From Mycolicibacterium komanii (GTDB taxonomy: Bacteria > Actinomycetota > Actinomycetes > Mycobacteriales > Mycobacteriaceae), in the NCBI RefSeq assembly GCF_001050035.1, contig NZ_CVTA01000022.1, forward strand, positions 124,001 through 188,000: a stretch of 64,000 nt of DNA, read 5' to 3'. This document shows, one piece after another, positions 52,627-61,673 of the stretch (positions are counted from its first letter, which is position 1; each line of letters begins with the position of its first letter). The notes beneath the pieces were generated by a model. It ran no database searches. It was given only the letters and a program-made list of their open reading frames with translations, and was not told the origin of the DNA. A program made the translations under genes and the position numbers.

Positions 52627-54147
52627 ATGCAGATCCGCGAACATGCCGAGGCCACGCCCGACAAACCCGCCGTCATCATGCATCCCAGCGCCACGGTGGT
52701 GACGTTCGCCGAGCTGGAGGCGCGCGCCAACCGTCTGGCCCACCACTTCCGCCAGGCAGGCCTCGTCGAGGGCGACACCGTCGCCATGATCATGGAGAAC
52801 AACGAGCACTTCCACACCGTGATGTGGGCGGCGCGCCGCAGCGGCCTGTACTACGTGCCGATCAACACGCATCTGACCGCCGCCGAAGCGGCCTACATCA
52901 TCGACAACAGCAACGCCAAGGCCGTCGTCGGATCCGCGGCGCTGCGCAAGACGCTCGAGGGGCTCGGCAGCGAACTACCCGGCGGGCTGCCCGAGCTGCT
53001 CCTCATCGCGGATGATGAGCTCGACGGTTGGCAGCGCTACCCCGAATGTGTTGCGCATTACCCCGATACGGCGATCCCCGACGAGATCGAGGGCGACCTG
53101 CTGCAGTACTCGTCGGGAACCACCGGGCGACCCAAAGGCATCAAACGCGAGCTTCCGCACCTGTCCCCGGCCGAGGCGCCGGGCCTGATGACCCTGCTGG
53201 TCTCGGTATGGATGGAACCGGATTCGGTGTACTTGAGCCCCGCGCCGCTCTATCACACGGCTCCGTCGGTGTGGTCGATGACGGTTCAGGCCGCCGGCTA
53301 CACGACGGTGGTGCTGGAGAAGTTCGATCCGGAAGGGGCCCTCGACGCCATCCAGCGCTACCGCGTCACGCACGGTCAGTTCGTCCCGGTGATGTTCACC
53401 CGCATGCTCAAACTGCCCGAGGCGGTGCGCAATTCGTACGACGTGTCCAGCCTCAAGCGGGTGATCCACGCCGCGGCGCCGTGCCCCGTCGAGATCAAGA
53501 AGCAGATGATCGACTGGTGGGGACCGATCATCGACGAGTATTACGCCTCGTCGGAGGCGCACGGTTCGACCCTGATCAGCGCCGAGGACTGGCTGGCCCA
53601 CCCCGGCTCGGTCGGCAAGCCGATGGCAGGCAAGCTGCACATCTGCGACGAGGACGGCAACGAGCTGCCTCCCGGCCAGGCGGGCGAGATCTACTTCGAG
53701 GGCGGCGTCGCGTTCGAGTACCTCAACGATCCGGAGAAGACGGCCAAGGCTCGCAACGAGCGCGGGTGGGCGACGGTCGGCGACATCGGTTATGTCGACG
53801 AGGACGGCTATCTGTACCTGACCGATCGCAGGCACCACATGATCATCTCCGGCGGTGTGAACATCTACCCGCAGGAGGCCGAGAACATGTTGGTCACCCA
53901 CCCGAAGGTGTTGGACGCGGCGGTGTTCGGCGTACCCGACGAAGAGATGGGCCAACGCGTCCACGGTGTGGTTCAGACCGTCGACCCGGCCGACGCCACC
54001 CCGGAATTCGCCGCCGAACTGATCGGATGGCTGCGGGATCGGTTGGCGCACTACAAGTGTCCGCGGTCGATCACCTTCGAAGCGCAGCTGCCGCGCACCG
54101 ATACCGGCAAGCTGTACAAGCAGGAGCTGATCAAGAAGTACTCGTGA
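52627..54147 (+). CDS. fadD4: Acyl-CoA synthetase FadD4
   Basis: A 506-residue ANL-superfamily enzyme that activates a carboxylic acid to acyl-CoA through an acyl-adenylate. The AMP-binding P-loop is QYSSGTTGRPKG. Further motifs are YYASSEAHGS, GWATVGDIGYVDEDGYLYLTDR and the catalytic lysine near PRTDTGKLYK. By position between pck and fadE3 it matches Rv0214. It is transcribed from a leaderless promoter beneath a palindromic operator. The GTG of the next gene overlaps its stop. Substrate chain length or type cannot be told. Confidence 0.92.
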   Translation: MQIREHAEATPDKPAVIMHPSATVVTFAELEARANRLAHHFRQAGLVEGDTVAMIMENNEHFHTVMWAARRSGLYYVPINTHLTAAEAAYIIDNSNAKAVVGSAALRKTLEGLGSELPGGLPELLLIADDELDGWQRYPECVAHYPDTAIPDEIEGDLLQYSSGTTGRPKGIKRELPHLSPAEAPGLMTLLVSVWMEPDSVYLSPAPLYHTAPSVWSMTVQAAGYTTVVLEKFDPEGALDAIQRYRVTHGQFVPVMFTRMLKLPEAVRNSYDVSSLKRVIHAAAPCPVEIKKQMIDWWGPIIDEYYASSEAHGSTLISAEDWLAHPGSVGKPMAGKLHICDEDGNELPPGQAGEIYFEGGVAFEYLNDPEKTAKARNERGWATVGDIGYVDEDGYLYLTDRRHHMIISGGVNIYPQEAENMLVTHPKVLDAAVFGVPDEEMGQRVHGVVQTVDPADATPEFAAELIGWLRDRLAHYKCPRSITFEAQLPRTDTGKLYKQELIKKYS

Positions 54148-55028
54148 CGCACGTCGAATTGCCATCGGGCATCGTCGTCGCCATCGGAACACCCGACGAC
54201 GACGCCACTTTCACGCTGTCCGAGGACCCGTCCGACGACCGCCGCGTCGTCACCGTGCCGTCGGTCTCGGACGCCCTCGACGAGGTGAAGCAGCGGTGCG
54301 CCCGATGGCCGCATGCCGCGGCTATCTGCGACGATGTCCTGCGCGCCGTCGACCCCGCCGCCCCCGCCTTCGCCGGCGTCATCACCGAGTCGCTGGCGTA
54401 CTCCACGCTGCAGTCGGGTCCGGAGTTCGCACGTTGGCTCGCCGAGCGGGGACCGGCTCGACTTCCGGAGATCCCCGAGCCCGTTGTGGCGCAACGCATC
54501 GATGACACCTTGTACGTGCGGTTCAACCGGGTCCAACGGCACAACGCGTTCTCCACCGACGCCCGTGGTGCGCTGCTCGAAGCGCTGGAGGTGGCGCGGG
54601 TCGACCCGTCGGTCACCGAGGTAGTACTGTCCGGCAACGGGCAGTCGTTCTGCAGCGGTGGGGATCTCGCCGAGTTCGGCACCTTCGCTGACCCCGCGAG
54701 TGCGCACATCGCCCGGACCCGCCACAGCCCGGCGCTGGTCCTGGCCGAACTCACCGCCCGCCTCGGCCAGCGCTGCCGCGCACGGGTCCACGGCCACGTA
54801 CTCGGCAGCGGACTGGAGATGGCGGCGTTCTGCGGCCACGTCGAGTCGAGTCGCGACGCCGTGTTCGGGCTACCTGAACTGAGCCTCGGTCTGATTCCGG
54901 GTGCGGGCGGAACGGTGAGCGTGACCAAGCGGATCGGCCGCTGGCGCACCGCGTATCTGGTGTTGTCCGGGCACACCATCGACGCCCCGACTGCCCTGCG
55001 GTGGGGCCTGACCGACGCCATCGTGTGA
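54144..55028 (+). CDS. Enoyl-CoA hydratase/isomerase with N-terminal extension
   Basis: A 294-residue crotonase-family enzyme. Both catalytic glutamates are present (GSGLEMAAFC and GLPELSLGLIPGAGGT), unlike the paralogue at 2804. About 110 residues precede the crotonase core, longer than usual, with no recognised domain. GTG 54144 overlaps the fadD4 stop (GTGA), so the two are translationally coupled and probably act in one acyl-CoA degradation route. A palindromic terminator follows the stop. Confidence 0.88.
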   Translation: MTHVELPSGIVVAIGTPDDDATFTLSEDPSDDRRVVTVPSVSDALDEVKQRCARWPHAAAICDDVLRAVDPAAPAFAGVITESLAYSTLQSGPEFARWLAERGPARLPEIPEPVVAQRIDDTLYVRFNRVQRHNAFSTDARGALLEALEVARVDPSVTEVVLSGNGQSFCSGGDLAEFGTFADPASAHIARTRHSPALVLAELTARLGQRCRARVHGHVLGSGLEMAAFCGHVESSRDAVFGLPELSLGLIPGAGGTVSVTKRIGRWRTAYLVLSGHTIDAPTALRWGLTDAIV

Positions 55029-55075
55029 TTTCGGTGCACTAACGATCGCTGCGCGACGGGTAGTGCACCGAAATC
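55027..55075. terminator. 49-bp palindrome between convergent genes (copy 2)
   Basis: GATTTCGGTGCACTAACG pairs with GGGTAGTGCACCGAAATC (15 outer base pairs). The sequence, not only the shape, matches copy 1 at 24075-24123, including the centre ATCGCTG-GCGAC. Both copies separate convergent genes. Confidence 0.7.
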
Positions 55076-55080
55076 GCCGG

Positions 55081-55818
55081 CTAGCCCGAGCGGCGCAGCG
55101 TCACCCGGTACGTGTACTGCTCCGGCAGGAAGTGGCTCACCGACAGTTCGACCGGTCGCCCCTCGGCGTCGGAGTACAACCGATCGACCCGCAGCATCGG
55201 ATGTCCGACTTCGCACCGCACGGCATCGGCCACGACGCTGTCGGCCGGCGCAACCGTGATCGACTGCGCCGCTTCGACGATCGGCGCGCTCAGGTGCGGC
55301 TCGAGCAAACCGATCACGGTCTGGGTGCCGACCGCCCCGTCCGCCAGGTCCGGTGAGCCCAGCACCGCCGCGGCCACCACCGGCGCCAGGTGCACCGTCG
55401 TCAACACGAACGGCGCCGCGGGGTCGGTGCCGTGCAACCGCCGGAACACCACGGTGTACACGACGTCGTCGTCGAGTCGGAGCCTGCTGGCCGCCTCGAC
55501 GTCGACGCGCCGCCGCAACCCCTCGAGCACCTCCATCGTGGTGTCGTCGGACAGGCTCATCAGGTCGTCGATCGAGCCGAACTGGCGCAGGTACCGCCGT
55601 CCCGAACCGCTGGCGTACGTGCCGCGTCCCGGCACGCGGTACACCACACCCTCGGCAACCAGGTCCTGAAACGCCCGCCGTACCGTCTGTCGCGATACCC
55701 CGTGCGCGGCAACGAGTTCCGACTCGGTCGGTAGCCGGACCCCGTCGCGGTAGCGGCCGGCGGCGATCTCGTCGCGCAACTGGTCGCGCAGGGTCTGATA
55801 CGCCGGCGCGGGCCGCAT
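55081..55818 (-). CDS. GntR-family regulator (HutC/UTRA type)
   Basis: A 245-residue regulator with an N-terminal winged helix-turn-helix (LPTESELVAAHGVSRQTVRRAFQDL, then GVVYRVPGRGTYA) and a UTRA ligand-binding domain (about 85-240, including LYSDAEGRPVELSVSHFLPEQYTY). It is three bases downstream of fadE3 on the same strand, so it is probably co-transcribed with it. It may control fadE3 and the divergent hydratase cluster (inference). Its ligand is unknown. Confidence 0.9.
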   Translation of the reverse strand: MRPAPAYQTLRDQLRDEIAAGRYRDGVRLPTESELVAAHGVSRQTVRRAFQDLVAEGVVYRVPGRGTYASGSGRRYLRQFGSIDDLMSLSDDTTMEVLEGLRRRVDVEAASRLRLDDDVVYTVVFRRLHGTDPAAPFVLTTVHLAPVVAAAVLGSPDLADGAVGTQTVIGLLEPHLSAPIVEAAQSITVAPADSVVADAVRCEVGHPMLRVDRLYSDAEGRPVELSVSHFLPEQYTYRVTLRRSG

Positions 55819-55821
55819 GGC

Positions 55822-56970
55822 CTACAGGCCGCCCCGCGCGACCAACTGCGCGGCGATGACGTTGCGCTGGATCTCGTTGGTGCCCTCGCCGACGATCATC
55901 AACGGCGCGTCGCGGAAGTACCTTTCGACGTCGTACTCCGTGGAATAGCCGTAACCGCCGTGGATGCGCACCGCGTTGAGCGCGATCTCCATCGCGACCT
56001 CGGACGCGAACAACTTCGCCATCCCCGCCTCCATATCGCAGCGCTCGCCGCTGTCGTAGCGTTCGGCGGCATACCGGGTCAGTTGGCGGGCGGCGGTGAG
56101 CTTGGTGGCCATATCGGCCAGATAGTTCCCGACGGACTGGTGCTTCCAGATCGGCTGGCCGAAACTCTCACGCTCCTGGGCGTACCGCAGTGCGTCCTCC
56201 AACGCGGCCGTGGCCACGCCGAGCGCGCGCGACGCGACCTGGATACGGCCCGTCTCAAGACCTTTCATCATCTGGGCGAAGCCCTTGCCGGGTTCTCCGC
56301 CGAGGATGGCCGACGCGGGAACGCGGCAGTCCTCGAAGATCAGCTCGCACGATTCGACGCCCTTGTACCCGAGCTTCGGCAGATCGCGCGACACTGACAG
56401 TCCCGTGGTGCCCTGTTCGACGAGCACCACCGAGATTCCCTTGTGCCGGGGGGTGGCCGTCGGATCGGTCTTGCACAACAGCGCGATCAACCCGGACCGC
56501 CGCGCGTTCGAGATCCAGGTCTTCGACCCGTTGATGGTCAGGCCGTCGCCCGCGGACGGCAGCGCCGTCGTCGACATGTTCTGCAGATCGGAACCGCCGC
56601 CCGGTTCGGTCAGCGCCATCGTCGCGCGGATCTCGCCCGTGGCCATGCCGGGCAGGTAGCGACGCTTCTGCTCCTCGGTGCCGAACAGCCCCAGGAGCTT
56701 GGCGACGACGGTGTGCCCGCCCATCGCGCCGGCCAGGCTCATCCAGCCGCGCGAGAGTTCCTGGGTCACCTCGACGTAGCACGGCATCGACACCGGCGAC
56801 CCGCCGTACTCCTCCGGGATGGCCAGACCGTAGATGCCGATCTGCTTCATCTGTTCGATCCACGCCTCGGGATATTCGTTGGCGTGTTCGACGTCGCGCA
56901 CTCGCGGTTTGACCTCGCGGTCGATGAAGGCCCGCACGGTGGCGACCAGCATCGTCTCTTCCTCGTTCAT
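55822..56970 (-). CDS. fadE3: Acyl-CoA dehydrogenase FadE3
   Basis: A 382-residue FAD enzyme catalysing the first step of beta-oxidation. Motifs include ALTEPGGGSDLQNMSTTA, KTWISNARRSGL, the flavin-binding IRHGGYGYSTEYDVERYFRD-like end (here IHGGYGYST) and GEGTNEIQRNVIA. It corresponds to Rv0215c by position. ATG 56970 gives the standard start; the upstream frame overlaps the divergent hydratase and is rejected. It is the first gene of a unit with the GntR regulator. Confidence 0.93.
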   Translation of the reverse strand: MNEEETMLVATVRAFIDREVKPRVRDVEHANEYPEAWIEQMKQIGIYGLAIPEEYGGSPVSMPCYVEVTQELSRGWMSLAGAMGGHTVVAKLLGLFGTEEQKRRYLPGMATGEIRATMALTEPGGGSDLQNMSTTALPSAGDGLTINGSKTWISNARRSGLIALLCKTDPTATPRHKGISVVLVEQGTTGLSVSRDLPKLGYKGVESCELIFEDCRVPASAILGGEPGKGFAQMMKGLETGRIQVASRALGVATAALEDALRYAQERESFGQPIWKHQSVGNYLADMATKLTAARQLTRYAAERYDSGERCDMEAGMAKLFASEVAMEIALNAVRIHGGYGYSTEYDVERYFRDAPLMIVGEGTNEIQRNVIAAQLVARGGL

Positions 56971-57000
56971 GTACGGCCATATTGACACTTTGTGCGGCCC

Positions 57001-57018
57001 AATGCCAGAGTAGGCATT
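57001..57018. promoter_or_regulatory. Inverted repeat AATGCC-N6-GGCATT
   Basis: Perfect six-base arms end one base before the GTG of the hot-dog hydratase gene, in the 49-base divergent gap with fadE3. It is a candidate operator for the GntR protein encoded nearby. Confidence 0.35.
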
Positions 57019-57019
57019 C

Positions 57020-57994
57020 GTGAGCGGCCCGTACTTCGACGACCTGCGGGTCGGGCAGGTCTTCGACAGCGCACCCTCGATGACGTTGACCTCGGGTGCG
57101 GCCGCCGTACACCAGTCGATCGTCGGTGACCGGCTGCGCCTCGCGCTCGACGGCGAACTCGCGGCTTCCGTCACCGGCGCCACCGCCCCGCTGGCACATC
57201 CGGCGCTGGTGTGCGACGTGGCGATCGGTCAGACCACGCTGGTCACCCAGCGCGTGAAGGCCAACCTGTTCTACCGCGGACTGGTGTTTCACCGGTTCCC
57301 CGTCATCGGCGACACCTTGTTCACCCGTACCGAAGTGGTGGGGCTGAAGGAGAATTCGGTGAAACCGGGCCGGCCGCGCACCGGACTGGCCGCATTGCGG
57401 ATGACGACCGTCGACGACCTCGGGCGCCTCGTGCTCGATTTCCACCGCTGCGCGATGCTGCCGCTGAGCGACGGCGCGGGCGACACCGGCCACGCCGACA
57501 ACCTGTCGACGATCGGCACCGAAACGCCGCCGCCGCCCGACCCGACCGCGGAGTGGGACGCCGAGGCCTACCGCACGAAGGTCCCGGGCACACACTTCGA
57601 TCCCGGTATCGCCGGGACGGTGCTGCGGAGTACCGCCGATGTGGTGAGCAGCGCACCAGAACTCGCCCGGCTGACGTTGAACATCGCTGCGACACACCAT
57701 GACTGGCGAGTGAACAACCGGCGACTGGTCTACGGCGGGCACACCATCGGCCTGGCGCTCGCCCAGGTCACCCGGCTGCTGCCAAACCTCGCGACGGTCC
57801 TGGGCTGGCAGTCCTGCGACCACACCGGGCCCGTATACGAAGGCGACACCCTCTACAGCGAGGTGCACGTCGAGCATGCCGAGCCGCTGCCGGACGATCG
57901 CGGCGGTGTGCTGACCCTGCGGTCGCTGGTGTACGCGGTCGATGAGCAGGAGCGCAGCGTCCTGGACTGGCGATTCACCGCACTGCAGTTCTGA
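57020..57994 (+). CDS. Double hot-dog MaoC-like (R)-hydratase, Rv0216 position
   Basis: A 324-residue protein of two tandem hot-dog folds. The N-terminal half begins GPYFDDLRVGQVFDSAPSMTLT, and the C-terminal half holds the hydratase-like motif region RRLVYGGHTIGLALAQVTRLLPN. Rv0216 of M. tuberculosis has the same architecture and an unusual active site of unknown substrate. The start is GTG 57020. It is divergent from fadE3 with 49 bases between starts. Confidence 0.88.
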   Translation: MSGPYFDDLRVGQVFDSAPSMTLTSGAAAVHQSIVGDRLRLALDGELAASVTGATAPLAHPALVCDVAIGQTTLVTQRVKANLFYRGLVFHRFPVIGDTLFTRTEVVGLKENSVKPGRPRTGLAALRMTTVDDLGRLVLDFHRCAMLPLSDGAGDTGHADNLSTIGTETPPPPDPTAEWDAEAYRTKVPGTHFDPGIAGTVLRSTADVVSSAPELARLTLNIAATHHDWRVNNRRLVYGGHTIGLALAQVTRLLPNLATVLGWQSCDHTGPVYEGDTLYSEVHVEHAEPLPDDRGGVLTLRSLVYAVDEQERSVLDWRFTALQF

Positions 57995-58036
57995 GCGTCG
58001 ACCCCCGCCGTCTCCCGTTCGTGCCGAAGGCCGACA

Positions 58037-59164
58037 ATGGGAGTCGTGACGTCGACGTCGTTGACCGTCCCCACTGCCGTGCTCGACAGGGCGCGGCGGG
58101 TCGCGACCGCCTTCGAAACCTTCACTGGCGTCGGGGTTGACGCCGCCGAACTGATCGGCGGGCGCGCGGCACTGCTGGACCTCTCACCGGACGGGCGCGT
58201 GTCGGCGGGTGGTGCGTCGCAGCTGCTGCAAAGCCGTGACGGCTGGTGTGCCCTCACGCTGTCCAGGCCCGACGACGTCGCCGCCGTTCCCGCGTTGCTC
58301 GGTGCCGACGGGGTCGACGACCCCTGGCCCGCCGTCCAGCGGTGGGTCGCGCAGAACGACAGTGCCGACGTGACGGAACGTGCGCGCCTACTCGGCCTGC
58401 CGGTCGCTGCGCTGGCCGAGACCCCCGCCGAGCCCCCGCGGGTGTATCCGTTCGGGGCGGGCACGGTGACGCGCAGCCCCGCGGATCTCCTGGTCGCTGA
58501 CCTATCCTCGATGTGGGCCGGACCGCTGTGCGGACGGCTGCTCTCGTTGGCGGGTGCGACCGTGGTGAAGGTCGAGAGCACCGCGCGGCCCGACGGCGCC
58601 CGCCGCGGACCGCAAGCCTTCTTCGACTGGATGAACGCCGGAAAACTCTCCTACAGCGTCGATTTCGATGAACCCGATGACCTGCGCGCGCTGCTCGCCG
58701 CGACCGATGTGGTGATCGAGTCGTCCCGCCCCGCGGCATTGGTGCGCCGGGGACTGGCGCCGACGGACGTGGCGCCGCGCGACGGCCGGGTCTGGTTGCG
58801 GGTCACCGGCCACGGCACCGACGGCGACCGCGCGAACTGGGTCGCCTTCGGCGACGACGCCGCCGTATCGGGCGGACTCGTCTGCGGTGGACCCGACGAG
58901 CCGGAGTTCTGCGGCGACGCGATAGCCGACCCGCTGACCGGCCTCGAGGCCGCGCTGGCCGTGGCGCAGTCGCTGCGTAGCGGGGGAGGGGAGCTGATCG
59001 AGATGTCGATGGCCGCCGTCGCCGCCACCTACGCCGACCTGCCACGCGACGAGCAATCGTCCTGTGGCCCAGCACCGCAACCGTCGGCGGGCGCGTCGCC
59101 GCTCGGCGCGGACAACGCCGAAGTCCAGCAGCTGGTCGCGCAGCGACGGTTGGCGTCTTGCTGA
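58037..59164 (+). CDS. Family III CoA-transferase (CaiB/BaiF)
   Basis: A 375-residue protein. The N-terminal 150 residues are poorly conserved. Then LLVADLSSMWAGPLCGRLLSLAGATVVKVE and FFDWMNAGKLSYSVDFDEPDD are typical of family III CoA-transferases. Members exchange CoA between carboxylic acids through a glutamyl- or aspartyl-linked intermediate. The catalytic aspartate region is not obvious, so activity is uncertain. ATG 58037 or GTG 58046 could be the start. It overlaps the amidohydrolase gene by seven bases. Confidence 0.83.
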   Translation: MGVVTSTSLTVPTAVLDRARRVATAFETFTGVGVDAAELIGGRAALLDLSPDGRVSAGGASQLLQSRDGWCALTLSRPDDVAAVPALLGADGVDDPWPAVQRWVAQNDSADVTERARLLGLPVAALAETPAEPPRVYPFGAGTVTRSPADLLVADLSSMWAGPLCGRLLSLAGATVVKVESTARPDGARRGPQAFFDWMNAGKLSYSVDFDEPDDLRALLAATDVVIESSRPAALVRRGLAPTDVAPRDGRVWLRVTGHGTDGDRANWVAFGDDAAVSGGLVCGGPDEPEFCGDAIADPLTGLEAALAVAQSLRSGGGELIEMSMAAVAATYADLPRDEQSSCGPAPQPSAGASPLGADNAEVQQLVAQRRLASC

Positions 59165-60462
59165 TCCAGCGAGCGACGCTGCTCGACGGCGCCGCCGTCG
59201 ACATCCGTGTGGGAGAACAGATCTCGGCGGTCGAGCCGACCCTGCCCCCGCTCCGCGGCGAGCAGGTCTACGACGCCGCCGGTCGAACCGTGATCCCGGG
59301 CCTGCACGATCACCACGTCCATTTACGTTCGGCCGCAGCGGCATTGCGGTCAGTGCGCGTCGGTCCCGCCGAGGTGCGCAATCGAGCCGAACTGCGCAAC
59401 GCCCTCGCGGGCGCGGACGTGGGGTCCGACGGCTGGATCCGGGCCGTCGGCTATCACGAGGCGGTCGCCGGTCCACTCGACCGCACGGTGCTCGACGAGG
59501 TGTCGCCGCCGGTACCGGTTCGCGTGCAGCATCGCAGCGGCGTGCTGTGGACGCTGAACTCGGCGGGGCTGGCCCACGTCGGGATGGCCGACCATCCCGA
59601 CGGACGGCTACGCAGCGCCGACCGCTCGTGGTCGGACACATTGCAGCGCAACGAAAGCGGTCTGACCGAGGTGAGCGACCGACTGAGCCGGTTGGGCGTC
59701 ACCGGCGTCACCGACGCCACGCCGGACGCCGAGATCGAGGACATCGTCCGGCTTTTGGAGGCGCATCGCAAGGGCGAACTCCGTCAGCGCGTGCATTGTC
59801 TCGCCCCAGGAAAGCGAATCCTGCACGACACCGACCTCGACCTCGACGCCCTGACCGCGTGGATCTTCGAACGCCACAGCGACGGGGCGGCGGTCGCGGT
59901 GCACTGCGTGACCGCCGCGCAGCTCGCCATCACGCTATCGGCGTTGCAGGTTGCGGGAACGCATCCGGGGGACCGCATCGAGCATGCTGCCGTCGTCCCC
60001 GACGACAGCCTCGCCCAGCTCGCCGCGAGCGGGGTGACCGTGGTGACCCAGCCGAATTTCGTCGCCGAGCGTGGTGACCAGTACCTCGAGGACGTGCCCG
60101 CCGCCGAACACCATGAGTTGTGGCGTGTGCACTCACTGCTGCGCGCGGGAGTGCCCGTGGCGCTGTCGACCGACATGCCCTTCGGCGAGGGCGACCCGTG
60201 GGCGGCGATGCGTGCCGCGGTGCGTCGCACGACGGGCAGTGGGACGGTGTTGGGCGCCGACGAACGCGTCACCGCGCGCGAAGCGCTCGCCATGTTCTGC
60301 GGGACGGGACAGGATCCGACGCGGCGCCGCACTGTCACCCCGGGAGAACCGGGTGATCTGGCGGTGTTGGAGGCCTCGCCCGGCGATGTGCTCGACGCGC
60401 TGGCGTCCGACATGGTTGCCGCCACCGTCATCGCAGGCGAAGTGGTGTCCGCGCGGAGTTGA
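59158..60462 (+). CDS. Amidohydrolase family protein (YtcJ-like)
   Basis: A 434-residue metal-dependent hydrolase. The first metal motif is HDHHVHLR after VIPGLHD. Later elements are VAVHCVTAAQ, DRIEHAAVVPDD and LSTDMPFGEGDPW with a candidate catalytic Asp. The TTG start overlaps the CoA-transferase end, implying one operon. The substrate could be an amide, cyclic imide or similar compound. It does not belong to the M. tuberculosis order here, so it is an accessory gene. Confidence 0.85.
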   Translation: MLIQRATLLDGAAVDIRVGEQISAVEPTLPPLRGEQVYDAAGRTVIPGLHDHHVHLRSAAAALRSVRVGPAEVRNRAELRNALAGADVGSDGWIRAVGYHEAVAGPLDRTVLDEVSPPVPVRVQHRSGVLWTLNSAGLAHVGMADHPDGRLRSADRSWSDTLQRNESGLTEVSDRLSRLGVTGVTDATPDAEIEDIVRLLEAHRKGELRQRVHCLAPGKRILHDTDLDLDALTAWIFERHSDGAAVAVHCVTAAQLAITLSALQVAGTHPGDRIEHAAVVPDDSLAQLAASGVTVVTQPNFVAERGDQYLEDVPAAEHHELWRVHSLLRAGVPVALSTDMPFGEGDPWAAMRAAVRRTTGSGTVLGADERVTAREALAMFCGTGQDPTRRRTVTPGEPGDLAVLEASPGDVLDALASDMVAATVIAGEVVSARS

Positions 60463-61362
60463 TCAGGCTGCGGCGGACGAAAGGTTTCGTTGCAGCATCG
60501 CACACTGGCTGTCGAAGAACTGCTGCGATACAAAGGCTTTCGGGGCGATACCGTCGAACCCGTGGAAGGCGCCCTCGACGATCTGGATGTCGCAGGGCAC
60601 TCCCGCGGCCTTGAGTCGCTCGGCATATTCGAGGTCCTCGTCGTGGAACAGGTCGAGTGTTCCGACGCCGATCCACGCGGGTGGGAGGCCGGCGAGGTTC
60701 TCCCGGCGGCCCGGCACTGCGATCGCCGGATCGGCGTCACCGAGATAGGCCGACCAACCGAACTTGTTGCTCGACCTGTTCCAGAGGCGAATTCCGGGTT
60801 TCTCGATGTCGTGCCGGTCGACCGTGCGGTCGTCGAGCATCGGATAGACCAGCAGTTGGGCCGCCAGCGCCACCTCCCCTCGGTCGAGCGCCAGCTGCGC
60901 CAGCGACGCCGCCAGTCCGCCGCCTGCGCTGGCGCCGCCGATCGCGATCCGGTCGGGATCCACCGACGGCAGACGCGCCAACCAGGTCAGCGCCGAATAG
61001 CAGTCGTCGAGCCCTGCCGGATACGGGTGCTCGGGGGCGAGTCGGTAGTCGACCGAGGCGACCGTGACGCCGAGGCGCTGCGCGAATCGTCGGCACAGTC
61101 GGTCATCCTGACCGGGGTGGCCGATGACGTACCCTCCACCGTGAATCCACAACAGCGCCGGGGTCTTTCCCGTCGCCCCCGGCGGGCGGTACAACCACAC
61201 GCCGGCACCGGACGGCAGGGTCAGGGCGTCGACATCGCGCGGCACCCGTCGCCACATCCGCCGCGTGACCATCCGGACAATGGGCAGCGTCACGGGTGTG
61301 ATCACCTGCTTGGGCGCGAGGCGGGCGGCGCGGCGCAGTTCAGGATGGAAGGGGTGGGGCAT
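60463..61362 (-). CDS. lipW: Alpha/beta hydrolase LipW (HSL/GDXG family)
   Basis: A 299-residue esterase/lipase. The oxyanion motif is HGGG (His74) in LWIHGGGYVIG, the nucleophile is Ser145 in GGASAGG, and the acid and histidine fall in the HDEDLEYAERL and EGAFHGFDG segments. It matches Rv0217c (lipW) by position and type. It would hydrolyse short to medium acyl esters. Its stop touches the amidohydrolase stop tail-to-tail. Confidence 0.9.
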   Translation of the reverse strand: MPHPFHPELRRAARLAPKQVITPVTLPIVRMVTRRMWRRVPRDVDALTLPSGAGVWLYRPPGATGKTPALLWIHGGGYVIGHPGQDDRLCRRFAQRLGVTVASVDYRLAPEHPYPAGLDDCYSALTWLARLPSVDPDRIAIGGASAGGGLAASLAQLALDRGEVALAAQLLVYPMLDDRTVDRHDIEKPGIRLWNRSSNKFGWSAYLGDADPAIAVPGRRENLAGLPPAWIGVGTLDLFHDEDLEYAERLKAAGVPCDIQIVEGAFHGFDGIAPKAFVSQQFFDSQCAMLQRNLSSAAA

Positions 61363-61408
61363 CCATCAAGTATTACTGCATCGATCCTGGCCGTGGCCGA
61401 CAACCGTT

Positions 61409-61434
61409 GTTTACACAAGCCAGTTTGTATAAAC
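61409..61434. promoter_or_regulatory. Inverted repeat upstream of the ferredoxin operon
   Basis: GTTTACACAA-N6-TTGTATAAAC has ten-base arms with one mismatch and a TATAAA that could be the -10 element. This is a typical TetR-class or similar dimer operator, in the divergent gap between lipW and the ferredoxin gene. Confidence 0.55.
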
Positions 61435-61467
61435 TCGAGGATGTCACTGTCGAGGTGAGGAGGCGTC

Positions 61468-61659
61468 ATGCACGTCGTGGTGGACCGTGACCGATGCGAA
61501 GGCAACGCATTGTGCGTGAAGTACGCACCGGAGGTGTTCGAGCTCGACGATGACGACTACGCCGTCGTGACCGTCGACCCGGTACCCGCCGAACTGGAGG
61601 CGCACGCCGAGAAGGCGATCGCGGAGTGCCCCCGGGCGGCACTGTCCCGGGTCGATTGA
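61468..61659 (+). CDS. [3Fe-4S]-type ferredoxin
   Basis: A 63-residue electron carrier of the kind that feeds cytochrome P450s. Cluster cysteines are Cys10, Cys16 and Cys54 (RCEGNALC, AECPRAAL). The variable position between the first two cysteines is Asn13, as in several mycobacterial ferredoxins with a 3Fe-4S cluster. GAGGAGG four bases upstream of the ATG is the ribosome binding site. No P450 or reductase gene is within the window, so its partner is elsewhere. Confidence 0.93.
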   Translation: MHVVVDRDRCEGNALCVKYAPEVFELDDDDYAVVTVDPVPAELEAHAEKAIAECPRAALSRVD

Positions 61660-61673
61660 AGGACGTGGCAACG

